From Cristatella mucedo (Eukaryota; Bryozoa; Phylactolaemata; Cristatellidae), in contig WPIO01000019.1 of assembly GCA_009760855.2 (NCBI GenBank), positions 1 through 62,000 of the forward strand: 62,000 nt of DNA, in the 5' to 3' direction. The number at the start of each line of letters is the position of its first letter. The stretch's first letter is position 1. A program made the position numbers and the translations under genes. Below are positions 59,368 to 62,000 of the stretch, piece by piece. The notes under the pieces were generated by a model. The model saw only the letters and a program-made list of their open reading frames with translations. It searched no databases and was not told the DNA's origin.

Positions 59368-59492
59368 CCTATTTTACTCCCGGGTATAAATTGGCCGAGG
59401 CCTTTTTCAACCTGAGGTATAAAGTATCCTGGGCCGTTTCATCCTCGGGGTGTAAAGTGACCTAGGCTTTTTTAACCCTGGGTATACTCTGG
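59368..59492. repeat. 33-bp minisatellite
   Basis: Units start at 59368, 59401, 59434 and 59467 (last one partial), each with a pyrimidine run, CCTGGGTATAAAGT-like core and GGCC/TAGG end. The spacing is exactly 33 bases although units have diverged. Confidence 0.85.
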
Positions 59493-60912
59493 TACTCTGG
59501 GCAGGGTATACTCTGGCCTGTTACCCCATGGAAAGTCCTTCCCATAATCAGTGCAATGCCAACTCCCCTCCAAGCAACACTAATCGTCGATGCATTGTCT
59601 TGAAGCAGCTAAGCAAGCTCAAGCAGCAAGCAACCTTATCTTTCGAGTTAATTGGTACACTTTTTTAAGAACAATTAAGAACCATGAGAGCATTTGCTCG
59701 AACAATATCCGACATCTCTCCCGAATAGATTAGACCGAGCAGCTGACACGACAGCGAAAGCCAGGCCACAGCAGCGTATGTGCAGCTGTGGCAGCTGCAG
59801 ACACGGCCATTCTGACTTTCCTTCAGCTTGGCTTTGCTCGAGGCGCGCAGCCACCATCGGTTCCATTCCATCAATGAAGGGGGGGGGGGTCAGCAACCTA
59901 GCAATAGTAGTATCAAGTGTTTGGTTTGAAATATTACGGTTAGCCAGTTTTTTCCGGGCAAGGCTCCGAAAAATGGCCAAGCAAATATCAACGAACGAAG
60001 ATCATACCCGATGCCCACGCAAAAGGCTACTGATCAAATGGGTCGTAAGACGGCAGGGTAAGAATCCTACTGTGCTGGGAGACAACTCCTGCAATCCTTT
60101 GTGAGGGGTCAGACCCACAGGTCCTTCTTGGCAGGCCTTTACTCAGAAATTTTACCGACCAACTTGTCTTGGCCAGCCATTCCTTCTCAGTAAGCAGCAT
60201 GTGTGGCTTGCTCTGGGCACTAGGCGCTATCTGCAGCTTGGCAGCTTACGGCCTAGAGAGCAGCAGCTCCCCCCCAGCTTTTCTTGATCGGCTAGGCAGA
60301 CCTAGTTGAGTTGCAGCTTTGTCGAGTCAGCTGTTGGTGCAGTGTGTCCCCCCCCCCGAAGTTGAAGCATAGGAGGCTGTTGGTTGTTCTGTGGACTGGA
60401 TGCACAGTCGAAATGCTAAGACCGAACCACCACAAGCCCGGTCGGCCCTTGAAGGCATCGTCCACCGGCAAGACCAGATCTCATGCGGCTGCAGTCACTT
60501 ATAGCCTTGCAGCACATTACATTACGTTACATTACATTACATAGCAAAATGTTAGGCCACCAGAGACTGTGCTGTGCTCGAGATCTCAGCCTCCATTCAG
60601 CAGCAGCAGCCGTGGCACCTCTGGTCGTACCAACTCCTCCCCGTGTTTGCTCATTCGTCATGATCTGAGTGTGCTGTTGCATCAGTTCAGGTTGGAGTTG
60701 GTTGCAACTGCATGTGTGCATCGGATGCCGTGCATCCGATGCTGCTTGCACACGAAATGCCTGCATGACTTCCATACCTGTCTAAGGACTCGGAGCATTC
60801 GTGTCAGTTTGAGCTTGAGCTGGTGTGGTCAGTGACTCAGACAGTTTGTTGTCTGGGAGCTCTTTTTAAATACGTAAATATGCACGGCCATTGCTTTTAC
60901 CACCAGGTTATA
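59493..60912. other. Unassigned sequence upstream of DMAP1
   Basis: No gene recognised. A 136-codon plus frame (59694-60104) has no family signature. 60517-60541 has a short (ATTAC)n run. The DMAP1 promoter or 5' UTR probably lies here. Confidence 0.5.
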
Positions 60913-61032
60913 ATGGATGCGGCCACAGATGTAAGAGATATACTGGACATCGGAGGCAATGGCAGAGGCACCGAGGAGACAGCTGGTCTGCTAAAAGATG
61001 CATTCATGGGCTCTGCTGACAAGAAAGCTTTG
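60913..61032 (+). CDS. DMAP1: DMAP1 N-terminal coding exon (partial gene)
   Basis: First coding exon of a probable DNA methyltransferase 1-associated protein 1, a nuclear subunit of the NuA4/TIP60 and SRCAP chromatin complexes. The ATG at 60913 opens 40 codons starting MDAATDVRDILDIGG; the vertebrate protein, as I recall it, begins MATGADVRDILELGG. The exon ends at a GTATGC donor in phase 0, after DKKAL, at about the position of the DKKK run in human DMAP1. A possible acceptor (ACCACCAG, ending 60906) lies just upstream, so a 5' UTR intron or a trans-splice site is possible. The SANT-like and DMAP1 domains are not in the remaining 970 bases, so the gene must continue past the window. The call rests on a short match and the conserved first-exon form. 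Confidence 0.72.
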
Positions 61033-61075
61033 GTATGCTCTCCTCTACATTTGTGTTCCAAGCTTTGCGCATGTG

Positions 61076-61096
61076 TGAGTGAGTGAGTGTGAGTGA

Positions 61097-61154
<58 letters not shown>
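61076..61154. repeat. (GAGT)n/(GT)n microsatellite
   Basis: GAGT units grading into a pure GT run in the presumed first DMAP1 intron. Confidence 0.96.
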
Positions 61155-61156
<2 letters not shown>

Positions 61157-61781
61157 TGCTGTATAATGCTTCGTCAGAAACATCTACTATATCCGTCGTG
61201 GAAATATTAGGATGAATTTATTAGTGTGTACCTGGCTGCATTGATTTATTTTCTCTTTGTCTTCTGCATGCAGATCTCACAGATACGATTCATGTAGGCG
61301 CCATATAATGCCTTAGCATGTATGCGGACGTCCGGCTGCTGGAAATTAGACTGGCGAAAATCGTGTCTGCTCGACATGATTTGCACTTACAGGCTATGGG
61401 TCAATTCGGTCAGCTAGTAATTATTAGATTACGTTCCTGTGGTACATGGTGGTAAGTTTTCACTCACTGCCTGCACTTGGTATATCTTAAAAGCTTTCAG
61501 ATGCTGTATTTGTATGTATTCATACTTTAGTTCTGACTTTGCTGCACTTTCCCACCTACTACAAAGTCGTTGATTAAGTGAACATTATACTTTCTTATAC
61601 ATGACTTTTTCTTCTTGCTGTAGATTAATGAGTGTGGTTGTGTGGACTGCCAAAGAGTGAGGGCTGGCTAAAGCTTTGCCAAACGTTAGCACATATGTTA
61701 CAGAGCAAGCCAACTTGTATAGCTGAACTTCATCAGATCCAGATCCTGCATGTAACAGCAAATTGCTATTCTCTCTACTAG

Positions 61782-62000
61782 TAAGAATAATAAGAATTTG
61801 TATAGCACCATAAGAGAACTGAATCTCAGTCTGGGAATTGTATCTGTGCTGGAAAGGAAGCATCTTAATCGGTTAGTGATAGCATGCATAGTTTCAGTAC
61901 CCATAAGCACGAAAGGGGCAGTTCACATGGATAGAGCAAATTGTCCGAGAATTTGATTTTTAGCTTCTTTTTAAATGTCATCAAGTCACTTAACCAACGG
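61782..62000 (-). mobile_element. L2-B 3' part, running off the window
   Basis: Minus-strand copy: AATAATAAGAATTTGTATAGC tail, then CTTCTTTTTAAATGTCATCA, the coding remnant (DDIKKKLK) that also appears in the copy at 30.7 kb. Confidence 0.72.

Noticed and set aside
59694-60104. 136-codon plus-strand frame before DMAP1
   Set aside because: No family signature and an overlapping antisense frame of similar size; not supported as a gene.

Overview
The window reads as nuclear DNA of an invertebrate animal. Genes are split by GT/AG introns, the encoded proteins are animal-specific (Rac, synaptogyrin, a G-protein alpha subunit, DMAP1), and the rest is dominated by L2/CR1-type non-LTR retrotransposons, tRNA-derived SINEs, long dinucleotide microsatellites and old satellite arrays. 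I cannot name the species. The G-alpha looks like the patchily retained fifth class (Gv), which argues against insects, nematodes and tetrapods.

Layout. (1) 1-3881: repeat relics, then a GC-rich stretch leading into Rac. (2) 3882-11700, plus strand: complete six-exon Rac1-type GTPase (192 residues), with a 363-bp tandem duplication in its 3' region. (3) 11.7-25.8 kb: intergenic repeat field with L2-A, L2-B and L2-C elements, two SINE families, a ~171-bp degenerate satellite (22.0-24.4 kb) and a perfect 34-bp palindrome. (4) 25877-36884, plus strand: complete four-exon synaptogyrin (229 residues). (5) 37907-55809, minus strand: complete nine-exon G-alpha (358 residues), convergent with synaptogyrin; the stop codons are about 1 kb apart. 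Its introns hold more satellite, L2 elements, an hAT-like transposon with an exact 8-bp target duplication, and short minisatellites. (6) 55.8-60.9 kb: another L2-A copy, a fold-back element with TATA boxes pointing inward, an (AT)n tract and a 33-bp minisatellite. (7) 60913-61032, plus strand: a first coding exon matching the DMAP1 N-terminus; the gene continues beyond the window.

No operon logic links the genes. Rac and G-alpha are membrane-anchored signalling switches, synaptogyrin is a synaptic-vesicle tetraspan protein and DMAP1 is a nuclear chromatin factor. The only arrangement likely to matter for expression is the tail-to-tail synaptogyrin/G-alpha pair, whose 3' UTRs could overlap.

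Coding exons were joined by eye from reading frame, splice signals and family recognition. All three complete genes close without a frame break, which strongly supports the models. Repeat boundaries are approximate unless a target-site duplication is cited.
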